A stretch of 64,000 nt of DNA, from the NCBI GenBank assembly GCA_023362775.1, contig JALMGJ010000004.1, forward strand, positions 80,838,798-80,902,797. Direction: 5' to 3'. Below, piece by piece: positions 54,868 to 64,000 of this stretch. A program made the position numbers and the translations under genes. Each line of letters opens with the position of its first letter. Position 1 is the first letter of the stretch. The DNA is from Charina bottae (Eukaryota; Chordata; Lepidosauria; Squamata; Charinaidae). Below the pieces are notes generated by a model. The model ran no database searches and was not told the origin of the DNA. It saw nothing but the letters and a program-made list of their open reading frames with translations.

Positions 54868-56793
54868 AAAAAAGTCCCAAAGAAAAAGAAAACCAAGAAG
54901 GCAAGATGGCTGTCTGCTGAAACACTGGAAGTAGCCCAAGAAAGAAGGAAAGGAAAAGGCAACAGTGATAGGGGGAGATATGCCCAATTAAATGCAAAAT
55001 TCCAGAGGTTAGCCAGAAGAGATAAGGAATTATTTTTTAACAAGCAATGTGCGGAAGTGGAAGAAGACAATAGAATAGGAAGGACAAGAGACCTCTTCCA
55101 GAAAATTAGAAACATCGGAGGTAAATTCCAGGCAAAAATGGGTATGATCAAAAACAAAGATGGTAAGGACCTAACAGAAGCAGAAGAGATCAAGAAAAGG
55201 TGGCAAGAATATACGGAAGATCTGTATAGGAAGGATAATAATATTGGAGATAGCTTTGACGGTGTGGTCAGTGAGTTAGAGCCAGACATCCTGAAGAGTG
55301 AGGTTGAATGGGCCTTAAGAAGCATTGCTAATAACAAGGCAGCAGGAGACGACGGTATCCCAGCTGAACTGTTTAAAATCTTGCAAGATGATGCTGTCAA
55401 GGTGATGCATGCCATATGCCAGCAAATTTGGAAAACACAAGAATGGCCATCAGATTGGAAAAAATCAACTTATATCCCCATACCAAAAAAGGGAAGCACT
55501 AAAGAATGTTCAAACTATCGAACAGTGGCACTTATTTCACATGCCAGTAAGGTAATGCTCAAGATCTTGCAAGGTAGACTCCAGCAATTCATGGAGCGAG
55601 AATTGCCAGATGTACAAGCTGGGTTTAGAAAAGGCAGAGGAACTAGAGACCAAATTGCCAATATCCGCTGGATAATGGAGAAAGCCAGGGAGTTTCAGAA
55701 AAACATCTATTTCTGTTTTACTGACTATTCTAAAGCCTTTGACTGTGTGGATCATAACAAATTGTGGCAAGTTCTTGGTGGTATGGGGATACCAAGTCAT
55801 CTTGTCTGCCTCCTGAGGAATCTGTATAACGACCAAGTAGCAACGGTAAGAACAGAGCACGGAACAACGGACTGGTTTAAGATTGGGAAAGGAGTACGGC
55901 AGGGTTGTATACTCTCACCCTACCTATTCAACCTGTACGCAGAACACATCATGCGACATGCTGGGCTTGAGGAATCCAAGGCTGGAGTTAAAATCGCTGG
56001 AAGAAACATTAACAATCTCAGATATGCACATGATACCACTTTGATGGCTGAAAGCGAGGAGGAGTTGAGGAGCCTTATGACGAAGGTGAAAGAAGAAAGT
56101 GCAAAAGCTGGGTTGCAGTTAAACCTCAAAAAAACCAAGATTATGGCAACCAGCTTGATTGATGACTGGCAAATAGAGGGAGAAAAAGTGGAGGCAGTGA
56201 CAGACTTTGTATTTCTAGGCGCAAAGATTACTGCAGACGCTGACTGCAGCCAGGAAATCAGAAGACGTCTACTTCTTGGGAGGAGAGCAATTGCAAATCT
56301 TGATAAAATAGTTAAGAGCAGAGACATCACACTGACAACAAAGGTCCTCATAGTTAAAGCAATGGTATTCCCTGTAGTAACCTATGGCTGCAAGAGTTGG
56401 ACCATAAGGAAGGCTGAGCGAAGGAAGATAGATGCTTTTGAACTGTGGTGTTGGAGGAAAATTCTGAGAGTGCCTTGGACTGCAAGAAGATCAAACCAGT
56501 CCATACTCCAGGAAATCAAGCCAGACTGCTCACTTGAGGGAATGATATTAAAGGCAAAACTGAAGTACTTTGGCCACATAATGAGAAGACAGGATACCCT
56601 GGAGAAGCAGCTGATGCTAGGGAAAGTGGAAGGCAAAAGGAAGAGGGGCCGACCAAGGGCAAGATGGATGGATGGTATTCTGGAGGTGACGGACTCAACC
56701 ATTGGGGAGCTGGGGATGGTGACGGCCGACAGAGGGCTCTGGCGTGGACTGGTCCATGAAGTCACGAAGAGTCGGAAACGACTGAACGAATAA
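54829..56793 (+). pseudogene. BovB reverse transcriptase and C-terminal region, 654 open codons
   Basis: Continuous from 54829 to the end of the element. Visible: AAGDDGIPAELFK (motif 0/1), SNYRTVALISHASKVMLK, PDVQAGFRKGRGTRDQI, motif A CFTDYSKAFDCVDH, motif B GVRQGCILSPYLFN, motif C LRYAHDTTLMA, in which the first catalytic Asp of YADD is His, then FLGAKITADADCSQEI and GRPRARWMDGILEVT. The frame is fully open, but the motif C change should abolish polymerase activity. The ATG at 54829 is probably not the native start, because the endonuclease belongs upstream in one polyprotein. Confidence 0.9.
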
Positions 56794-56803
56794 ACAACAA
56801 AAG

Positions 56804-56924
56804 AGGGTATTCTATTAGCTAGTTCTGGAGCAATCATCTTATATTGATACCAAATGAATTCAACAAATAGGTGACTGAAAACTTCTGCTTTGTTGGTCTT
56901 GCTCTTACTGTTACTACTACTACT
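56804..56924. other. Spacer with TAC/TTA microsatellite
   Basis: Short AT-rich sequence leading into TACTACTACTACTACTTATTATTATT at about 56917-56953, which borders the next L2 fragment. Confidence 0.5.
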
Positions 56925-57670
56925 ACTACTTATTATTATTACTACTATTATTATGGATGGCTCACAGAATAAAAACAAAACAGCAATATATAATCCTAAT
57001 AAAACACAATGAACATGCATATACCCTACAAGGTACTGCAACAACCCCAGCCTAAAGTCTGGGAGAATAGCTGGGCCTTTAAAGACTTCCACTATGATGG
57101 GAGTCACCCAGTTCTCAGGGGATCCCCATTCAAGAGGCCAGGTGCTATGAGAGAGAAGGCATATTCCTAGGGTCCTGATAGATGGTACAGGTTGATCAAA
57201 GGAATACAGAGTGCACCAACCATATCAGTTCACAATGAATGGGCTTATACTACAGGAGATGGTCCCTCAGGTAACCAGGTCTTATGCCATGTAGGGCTTT
57301 TTAGGTCATAACAAGAACCTTGATCTGCAGCTCGCAAAGCACTGCAGCTTGCAAAGCAGGGCTGTCACATGGGTACACCGAGGTATGCCTGTCACTTCCT
57401 GTGCCGCTGTATTCTGGACCAGTTGAAGCTTCTGGGTGGTCTTCAAACACAGCCCCATGTAGAGCACATTGTGTTATTCGAGCTATGAAGTAACTAGGAT
57501 GTGAGTGACGGTCTGAAAGGCTCCAATCTAAGAAAGGCATAATTGGTGTACCAGATGAAGCTGTGTAAAGGCCTTCCTGGCCACAGCTGCCACCTGCTCA
57601 CTGAGCAGGAGCTACAGTATGAGTCCAGGAAGACCCTGGGATTGCACATCACTCTTGAATGAGAAAGTGC
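56925..57670 (-). mobile_element. Older L2-type LINE 3' fragment
   Basis: Same older subfamily as 15340-15680: GGCTCACAGAATAAAAACAAAAC, CTGGGAGAATAGCTGGGCCTTTA, GGGTCCTGATAGATGGTAC, and further into the C-terminal region (ATTCTGGACCAGTTGAAGCTTC). No open frame. Confidence 0.65.
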
Positions 57671-57699
57671 TATGCTATCCAAGATTAAATAAGGAATAT

Positions 57700-57970
57700 C
57701 CCCATATTTAGGTGTCCCTAGATTTTGGTGTTAAAGCAGTAAATAACAGAATTCCGCGTGTGTCATGCCGGCCACATGACCACGGAAGGGTCTTCGGAAG
57801 CGCTGGCTCTGTCATAAAATAAATAAATAAGATAAATAAATAAGAATATATAAGAATATATATAAATAAATAAGATAAATAAATAAATAAATAAGAAACA
57901 GAGATGGGCACCGTCCCCTAGAGTCAGACATGACTGTGCAGGGGAAAACCTTTACCTTTACCTTTACCTT
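57700..57970 (+). mobile_element. tRNA-derived SINE 3' half with internal ATAA tract
   Basis: GTCATGCCGGCCACATGACCACGGAAGGGTCTTCGGAAGCGCTGGCTC and ACCGTCCCCTAGAGTCAGACATGACTG...CCTTTACCTTTACCTTTACC are the 3' parts of the SINE whose head is seen at 13044. An (AATA)n tract of about 80 bp (57815-57895) interrupts it. Confidence 0.75.
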
Positions 57971-59754
57971 TTAGATTTGGGCACTTGTACATATAAATAT
58001 CATACACTTGCTTGAATATGACATCAGTTAATATCACTTTTTCCACTGGAGTTCAAAATTATATAAAAGGTTTGTTAAAGTAGATAAAGATATAAAACAT
58101 AAATTTGTTCTCAAAACTGGGATTTTTTAATGGGAAGCCCATAAATAATATGGGTGGACAATGGTGTCTTCCTATTCACATTCCACAGCAGCTAATATTC
58201 AGAGACACATACTCTTCAATCTTGGAGAAAGTATATAGTCATTGCAACTACTTACTATTGGAAGCTTCACTCTCCATTAATTTCTCCAACCCCAAGTCAG
58301 GCTAGCCATCACTCGTATTACAGTACTACTGTGAGCAATCTGAAGAGCTTCGCTTTATTTGTCTTTAATTTTCTCCACCATATTGGTTCATTGGGTAACT
58401 CTGGGATTAAATTTTACCAGAGAAAGAATTTTTTATGCACAGCTTTATAAACGTATTTATATACTTCTATAGATTTCCATTTTCTAAACTTTTTCTAAGT
58501 TCAACAGCTTTGAACATTGTAACTTTTTTTTTATGAGAGAATTTCTCCAGCAATTTTTGTTTCCCTTTTCTACATCCCTTTTCCACACTCTCCAAAATAC
58601 TGTCTCAGAGACAGTGTGTACAGGCTCCAGGCTTCTCTGGGAATGTGTCATGGAGGTATAACACTTTGTTCTAGTGAGCTGATATATCAAACCTGAAAGT
58701 AAGAGACAACTTAGTTTCCCCAAAGAAAAATTTCCCTTTGCTGAGTTGGAAAAGGAAGGTAGAATTTAAAAAAAAGTAGGGGGGATTCTGGGAAGAAGAC
58801 TGAATACTTTGATGAAGGAAGTGTGAGGGCTGGCAACCTAAGATAGATCTAGCAAGTGTTGTATTGAGGACGTGTTGTTTCAGTACAAATCATTGTTTGC
58901 TGGTGAACCTGGGAGAGATCAAGCAGTTTTGATCTATGCTAGGACTTTTGGTTTGAGAAAAGTCTGAGCACCTCTGAAGTAGAGCAAGCACAATCTGGAG
59001 GAGTGTGCTGAAAAAATGGTTGGGGGGAGTATCGGATGGAATCTATTCCCAGAGATGGCTCTGGTGGGAGCCAAAAGAGAAAGAGAGGAAAGTTCTACCA
59101 ACCAAGGCCACCCGAGAGAGAAATAATGCTGACCACTTTCCTTAGCCCTTTTTAAAAACTCTGCAAAACAGGAGTCAATAGTTTTTAGAAATAGAGCAGT
59201 ATACATACATGTTAAATGAAGATTATAGAATGAATACATCTGCCACTACTGCATAATGTTCAGCAGAGGAGAAAAGTTCCCTTTACAATGCATTTTAAAT
59301 CTTAATGGCTTCATTTATTCCTTGCTGATTATCAGTAGAAACTGGCAGGAGAAAACTGAAATGCTCAGGCTTGACTTTAGCTGTAAATAACCTTGCTAAC
59401 TCTTGCTGAGAAATGCTGCCGAAACTGAAAATAGATGCTATTTGTCTAAATGAAAGAGGAAGGGGAAGTCATTCTCAAGAGGGGTTTTTATCAAATTTTG
59501 AAAACTCACAAAAAGCTAGTAGTACATTCAGTATTCCAAGTGAGGTTATGCTACATATTTATATAACAATATAATAGTCGGAAATTCTATTTTTTTTGCA
59601 TTTCTTTTGATATTAATTATTTATTTGTTCACAACAACCATACATAAAACCAACATTTTCATTTCAACCAACATATCTATCACACTCCAAAATTCCCTTT
59701 TGTGGGACGTTACCACCAACTGAAAGCATAGCAATATACAACTATATTTTTGCC
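57971..59754. other. Intronic spacer, nothing recognised
   Basis: AT-rich. No supported element or exon. Confidence 0.45.
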
Positions 59755-59823
59755 TTTCTATGTATAATTTCACTTTGGTGAGATGGGCGGTGAAGAAATG
59801 TGAGAAATAAAAATAAATAAATA
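59755..59823 (+). mobile_element. Short LINE/SINE tail
   Basis: GGTGAGATGGGCGGTGAAGAAATGTGAGAAATAAAAATAAATAAATAA, a truncated L2-like 3' tail. Confidence 0.5.
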
Positions 59824-60532
59824 ATTTTACATTTGTTTACACTGATTCATATTTTATGTCTATTTCCCCAAGTCAAATAAATTTATTTGAATAATTCATT
59901 AGTCATTTTTCAGAACCACGCTCTTGCAAAGCAACATACATACATCAAATAAAAGTAGTACAGCATTAGACAAATTATTATTAATATTTATGCAATGCTT
60001 TGAGAATGTAATTTCCCACCTGGATGGATATCCCAGTGAACCAACCTTTTACTCAGTGTTTTGTATAATATGCTGAAATACCCTATGATTAAGCAATTAT
60101 GATATCTTCTCAGATTATATCTCATTCCCAAAGGTACTGGTTCTCCATCCTCAGTCTATACCTAATCCCGGTTTATTATGGTCAATTATTTATGTGATTG
60201 ACTAGAGTTAAATTAAATCAACTTTTGTTTATGACTTAGAGGGTGTTTTATATATCTATTTATATTTATTTGCTATATTCAGACTGAAATGCTTAAAATA
60301 CAATGCAGTACTGTTTGAGCTTTTTTATATAAAAATAGTAAGAAGGAATTATGAATTCTAAATAAATAGACTTTTTAAATTAATTTTTTTTAATCTTAAC
60401 ACAACTTTACAATATCAAAGAGACCTACAAAATAAAATATCTGGAACTAAATATATCCAATCATGGTTAAATGTTATAGAGATAAGGAAAAATTATTTTT
60501 TATAAATTTATAAAATTTATTTTATTTAAAAT
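59824..60532. other. Intronic spacer, nothing recognised
   Basis: AT-rich, no element recognised. Confidence 0.45.
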
Positions 60533-60806
60533 TGAGCCATTTTGGTCTAGTGGTTAAGGCAACAGGCTAGAAACCAGGAGACTGTGAGTTCTAGTCCCGT
60601 CTGAGGCATGAAAGCCAGCTGGGTGACCTTGGGCCAGTCACTCTCTCTCAGCCCAACTCACCTCACAGGGTTGTTGTTGTGCGGAAAATAGGAGGAGGAA
60701 GGGGTGTTAGGTATGTTCGCCACCTTGAATTATTTGAGTTATTTATAAAAATAATAAAGGTGGGATAGAAAATAAATACAATAAAAATAAATAAATAAAA
60801 TAATTA
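60533..60806 (+). mobile_element. Squamate tRNA-derived SINE, well preserved
   Basis: GCCATTTTGGTCTAGTGGTTAAGG (A-box region), GAGTTCTAGTCCC (B box), GCTGGGTGACCTTGGGCCAGTC, CACCTCACAGGGTTGTTGTTG, and a tail GGTATGTTCGCCACCTTGAATTATTTGAG...AAAGGTGGGATAGAAAATAAATA. This is a complete copy of the family. Confidence 0.85.
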
Positions 60807-61250
60807 CGGGATGCACACTTACAAGAAAGAGAGCCATTTAACAACATTAAAAATTGCCCTAATTGAACATGGGAATATGAGATATATCTAGCTATTTTAA
60901 GAGACTTGAAATGATTGGCATTCCATCTCCTACCTATGTATTGTGAACAACCTGGAGTCTTTTTGACCTTGTGAATTCAGCTTGAGCCAAAGTGAGTTGA
61001 AAGCCTTAAATCAAGATCCTGTCAGACTGTGATAATTCTTGTAAGAATGATAACTGGAAGATAAGGTAAAATGAAATTTAGTTGGCTTTTGTAATGGCTC
61101 GGACCAATTCTGGGAATGGAAATGTCAATCATACAGCCTTATTCCAAGGTTAAACTGGAACTTGTGGTTGAGTCCATAGACTGGGTCCCTTACCTGTTCC
61201 TTCTCTCTTTTTTGTATGAAAGAGGGCAAAAGAAAGCTTTGTTAACAGGA
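60807..61250. other. Intronic spacer, nothing recognised
   Basis: No supported element. Confidence 0.45.

Positions 61251-61302
<52 letters not shown>
61251..61302. repeat. (AAT)n microsatellite
   Basis: About 17 perfect units. Confidence 0.95.
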
Positions 61303-62516
61303 GACCATATACATGAGGGGTGGCCTTTGGTTGCTTTTGTATGGGGTGCGTGGGTGGTAATGTAGATTTAGAGATGCAGAATAACTCGACCTGATAAAGA
61401 GGGGAAAAAACACTTTTCTTAGTTTCATAACTTTTGTTTTAGGAACTTGCAGCATTGTGATTCAATCTAAATTTTGAATAATGAAAGAAAACAAACAAAT
61501 GGATTATCAAACAAATCAACCCAGAGTCTCACTCAAGGCACAAATGACCAGGCTTACATTATGTGAATACCTAGCTCTCTTGAGAAGTCTATAATGAATG
61601 GTGGAAGGAAAGAGAAAAAGAAGACAACAAGATGGATGGGTTCAAATGTAGCAGTAATGGATGCACTGCTGGAAGACAGATCTGCATGGAGAAACTATCT
61701 ATGTGATTGCTAAGAGTCAACGTTGACTTGGTGCTACATAATCAATCCAGTCCTTTTTGACCTTGTAAACCTTTTAATTTCTATGCAAAAGTTTTTGGGG
61801 GAGGAAAGGGGTTGTTTCTTTAAAGGTAGATTTAGAATTGTTTCCTGGGGCAAGCAACTGAAGAAATACACAATTTAATTGTAATGATTTCATACATCTA
61901 TAAGAATTTTCAGTAACTGAAGCAGTATATCAAAGGTTAAAAGTGCTAAAATATCCATATATTTTGATATAACATTCTGCTTACAATTCTTTTTGATTTA
62001 TGAAATGAAGCTGGTAGCACTTCATATGTTGAATGAGTAGTTGCTAAAATCCCTTTCTTTGCTCATTTCCTTCACCTCCAGCTATTTTATTTCTACTTTG
62101 GGAAATATCGAGGACCCTCTAACTGCCCACGTGGCTGGTTATTCTGGGAATTGCATTCCCAATAAATCTTGAGGGCAACTCAGAATACTCTTGTGACTTG
62201 GAAGCTGCAGTTTGCAATACTTTTCTTATTCCACAGTTAATTGGACACACTTTCCTAATTCTCATTTTCTCAAAAAAATAATAATTCTTGGTTTCATTTT
62301 ATGCCTGTCTTGTCAAAAAAATACAAGACTTTTGCAATCTAAAATATGTTTGCTTTATTTTCAAATTATGTTCTTAACTTGCAAAGTTTTTTACATTTAC
62401 TACTTCTCAACTTAATAATTTTCTATTTATGTAATTTCAGATGCCTTCTGTTTATTGTTGTTTTATAATTGTTTTAATATTTCCACAACTTTTGTATCTG
62501 TTAATTATCCTTACCA

Positions 62517-62518
<2 letters not shown>
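61303..62518. other. Intronic spacer, nothing recognised
   Basis: AT-rich. TTCTGGGAATTGCATTCCCAA near 62143 resembles the palindromic centre of reptile hAT miniatures, but no ends are seen. Confidence 0.4.

Positions 62519-62554
<36 letters not shown>
62519..62554. repeat. (CA)n microsatellite
   Basis: About 17 perfect units. Confidence 0.95.
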
Positions 62555-62556
<2 letters not shown>

Positions 62557-62836
62557 CCATTCTGTCTAGCCCCTGAGTCCCCTTCCCTCCCGAATAATAA
62601 AATTCCAATTAAATTTATACCATTTAATATTGTATTAAACTTACTATTATCTGTGGTTGGTTCAGACTTTCCAATTTGCTTCCTATAGAATATTTTAAAT
62701 ATAATAATTTATTATCATATTTCTTCCTCTAATACAACCATATTTATGAGCTTCATGAATTTTCTATGGCATTATCCAAAATAGACGAGGGCTGCAACAA
62801 ATCCATGAAAGAAAACTATCCTTATGTTTTTCAAAA

Positions 62837-62837
62837 A

Positions 62838-62883
<46 letters not shown>

Positions 62884-63275
62884 TATTGGATTTATATTAC
62901 TGCCCATCTTCTCCACAAGGAGAACTCTGGGCGGTTCACAACAAAACCAACATTAAAATACAAGCCGGTCCTAAAACAAGTACACAAAATATAAAATATC
63001 ATTAAAATTCTTAAACAATATAAATAGAATAATATGGAATAAAATCAAGATGGCTACAGTTCTTCTCAAATTCTGAGCATAAGGGCCGCTCTCCATCCAT
63101 GCTACGGTGCTAGCCATCCCCAAGAATGACTATTTCCCCTCCCGTCCCAGGCTTGGTGGCAAAACCAGGTTTTCAGTTTTTTTCTGAAGTCCAGAAGTGT
63201 GGGGGCCTGTCTCACTACTGGGGGAAGGATGTTCCAGAAGGTGGGAGCAACTGCAGAGAAGGCACGCTTCCAAGG
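62837..63275 (-). mobile_element. L2-clade LINE 3' fragment (copy 8) with (ATT)n tail
   Basis: Complement reads the L2 C-terminus: KRAFSAVAPTFWNILPPVVRQAP and LLDFRKKLKTWFC (63102-63260), then the tail GTGAACCGCCCAGAGTTCTCC, ending in about 15 AAT units (62838-62883). Only about 390 bp of LINE sequence is left. Confidence 0.8.
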
Positions 63276-63683
63276 AAATATACCCATATCTTCATTCTGC
63301 TTTGAATATAGTTAAGACAAATTAAAGCAATACCAGAAATTTTAAAAATACTTTGTACTCTACATTTTCCACAATATTTTTTCAGATTTTCATGGGTTTT
63401 AATAATTAAAAGTGTATTTCGGTTTTAAAGAAAACATATTCAGTATCTTAATACAGTTATTTTCCCCATGTGATTTAAAAGTATTCACTTACAAAGTATT
63501 TTGTATATAAAATCATCTAACTGAATAATAATACATCTCAATGCATGAGATGTAATGTTATAAAATAAACTATGCAATTATTTATATTCTTTTTGCCTTA
63601 CGCTCTAATTAGTACAGCTTTCTTCTCAATTTTGAAGTCATCCTTTCATTTCTACTATTTCATGGAGTTACCACCAGTCAGGA
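63276..63683. other. Intronic spacer, nothing recognised
   Basis: AT-rich; no element between the L2 and BovB pieces. Confidence 0.4.
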
Positions 63684-64000
63684 GCTGAGGAGGCTTATGA
63701 CGAAGGTGAAAGAAGAAAGTGCAAAAGCTGGGTTGCAGTCAAACCTCAAAACAACCAAGATTATGGCAACCAGCTTGATTGATAACTGGCAAATAGAGGG
63801 AGAAAAAGTGGAGGCAGTGACAGACTTTGTATTTCTTGGTGCAAAGATCACTGCAGAAACTGACTTTGGCCACATAATGAGAAGACAGGATACCCTGGAG
63901 AAGATGCTGATGTTAGGAAAAGTGGAAGGCAAAAGGAAGAGGGGCTGACCAAGGACAAGATGGATGGATGATATTCTGGAGATGACGGACTTGACCTTGG
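63684..64000 (+). mobile_element. BovB LINE fragment with internal deletion, runs off the window
   Basis: Starts GAGCTGAGGAGGCTTATGACGAAGG (compare 56065) and follows BovB to ACTGCAGAAACTGAC, then jumps to TTTGGCCACATAATGAGAAGAC (compare 56567), losing about 325 bp. The frame stays open across the junction until a TGA at 63946-63948. Continues beyond 64000. Confidence 0.85.

Larger units (their letters stand above)
53581..56803 (+). mobile_element. BovB (RTE) LINE, near full length
   Basis: About 3.2 kb, the usual BovB size. Starts at CTCCAGCAACTGAGATCGTTACC and ends CGGAAACGACTGAACGAATAAACAACAA. GTATTCT lies on both sides (53574-53580, 56807-56813), a probable short target duplication. Layout: 5' part, APE endonuclease, linker, RT, C-terminal region. 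One nonsense codon, one frameshift and a mutated catalytic box separate it from an intact copy. BovB is the family known for horizontal transfer between squamates and ruminants. Confidence 0.93.

Noticed and set aside
54868..54874. Programmed -1 frameshift in BovB as a firm call
   Set aside because: BovB normally has one continuous frame; a 1-bp loss in an A run explains it. Listed only as a testable curiosity.
60533..60610. A tRNA gene with A and B boxes
   Set aside because: It is the head of a SINE: no proper acceptor stem or terminator at tRNA length, and the sequence continues into the SINE body and tail. The same holds for 8057 and 13044.
61116..61455. Poly-Asn and poly-Tyr frames
   Set aside because: Translation of the (AAT)n microsatellite; the same applies to 62766-63005.

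Overview
The window reads as an intron-rich, transposon-rich piece of a squamate reptile genome, probably a snake. The reasons are: L2-clade LINEs ending in the squamate-typical 'AAACCGCCCAGAGTC' tail, BovB (RTE) LINEs including one almost full-length copy, an R4-clade LINE, old amniote CR1, squamate tRNA-derived SINEs, and two Ty1/copia-type LTR retrotransposons. Base composition is AT-rich with many microsatellites. There is no bacterial-type gene organisation.

Only one host-gene segment can be supported: a 111-bp exon on the + strand at 46351-46461. It has a polypyrimidine/AG acceptor and a GT donor, and it encodes 37 residues ending in AESHDQ. I recognise it as GBE1, the glycogen branching enzyme. 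The rest of the window would then be GBE1 intron. I found no second exon on reading through.

Layout: a DNA-transposon fragment (304-450); a 1.33-kb solo LTR with a 42-bp minisatellite (1200-2532); a complete but dead copia element (2950-7501) with 5-bp target duplications; SINE and L2 copy (8057-11200); CR1 remnant carrying a 117-bp hammerhead-like unit (11262-12204); SINE, L2 and BovB pieces (13044-18415); a nest in which old CR1 (20475-27850) is split by a 4.6-kb composite holding an L2 copy, itself split by a solo LTR; an R4-clade LINE (29175-31795); a long quiet intron stretch (32345-37050); a second copia element (38388-41863) with another solo LTR inside its leader and a hAT piece near its 3' end; L2 and BovB fragments (43063-45185); a 283-bp inverted hammerhead-like insertion (45827-46109) 241 bp before the GBE1 exon; a GC-rich hAT element with 8-bp target duplications (51302-51596); a near full-length BovB (53581-56803); further L2, SINE and BovB fragments to the end.

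The most interesting signals are (1) two independent insertions of a short sequence with a hammerhead-ribozyme-like core, one of them a perfect 118-bp inverted repeat flanked by a 14-bp duplication, which fits a Penelope-like element terminus; (2) a copia primer-binding site that matches the anticodon arm of initiator tRNA-Met, the half-tRNA priming mode of Drosophila copia, in a vertebrate element; (3) several solo LTRs whose boundaries are fixed by exact 5-bp duplications, two of which show an unusually long TATA-to-AATAAA distance. No element in the window appears able to move on its own: every coding copy has stops, frameshifts, deletions or lost catalytic residues. All family assignments rest on reading translated motifs and terminal sequences, not on database searches.
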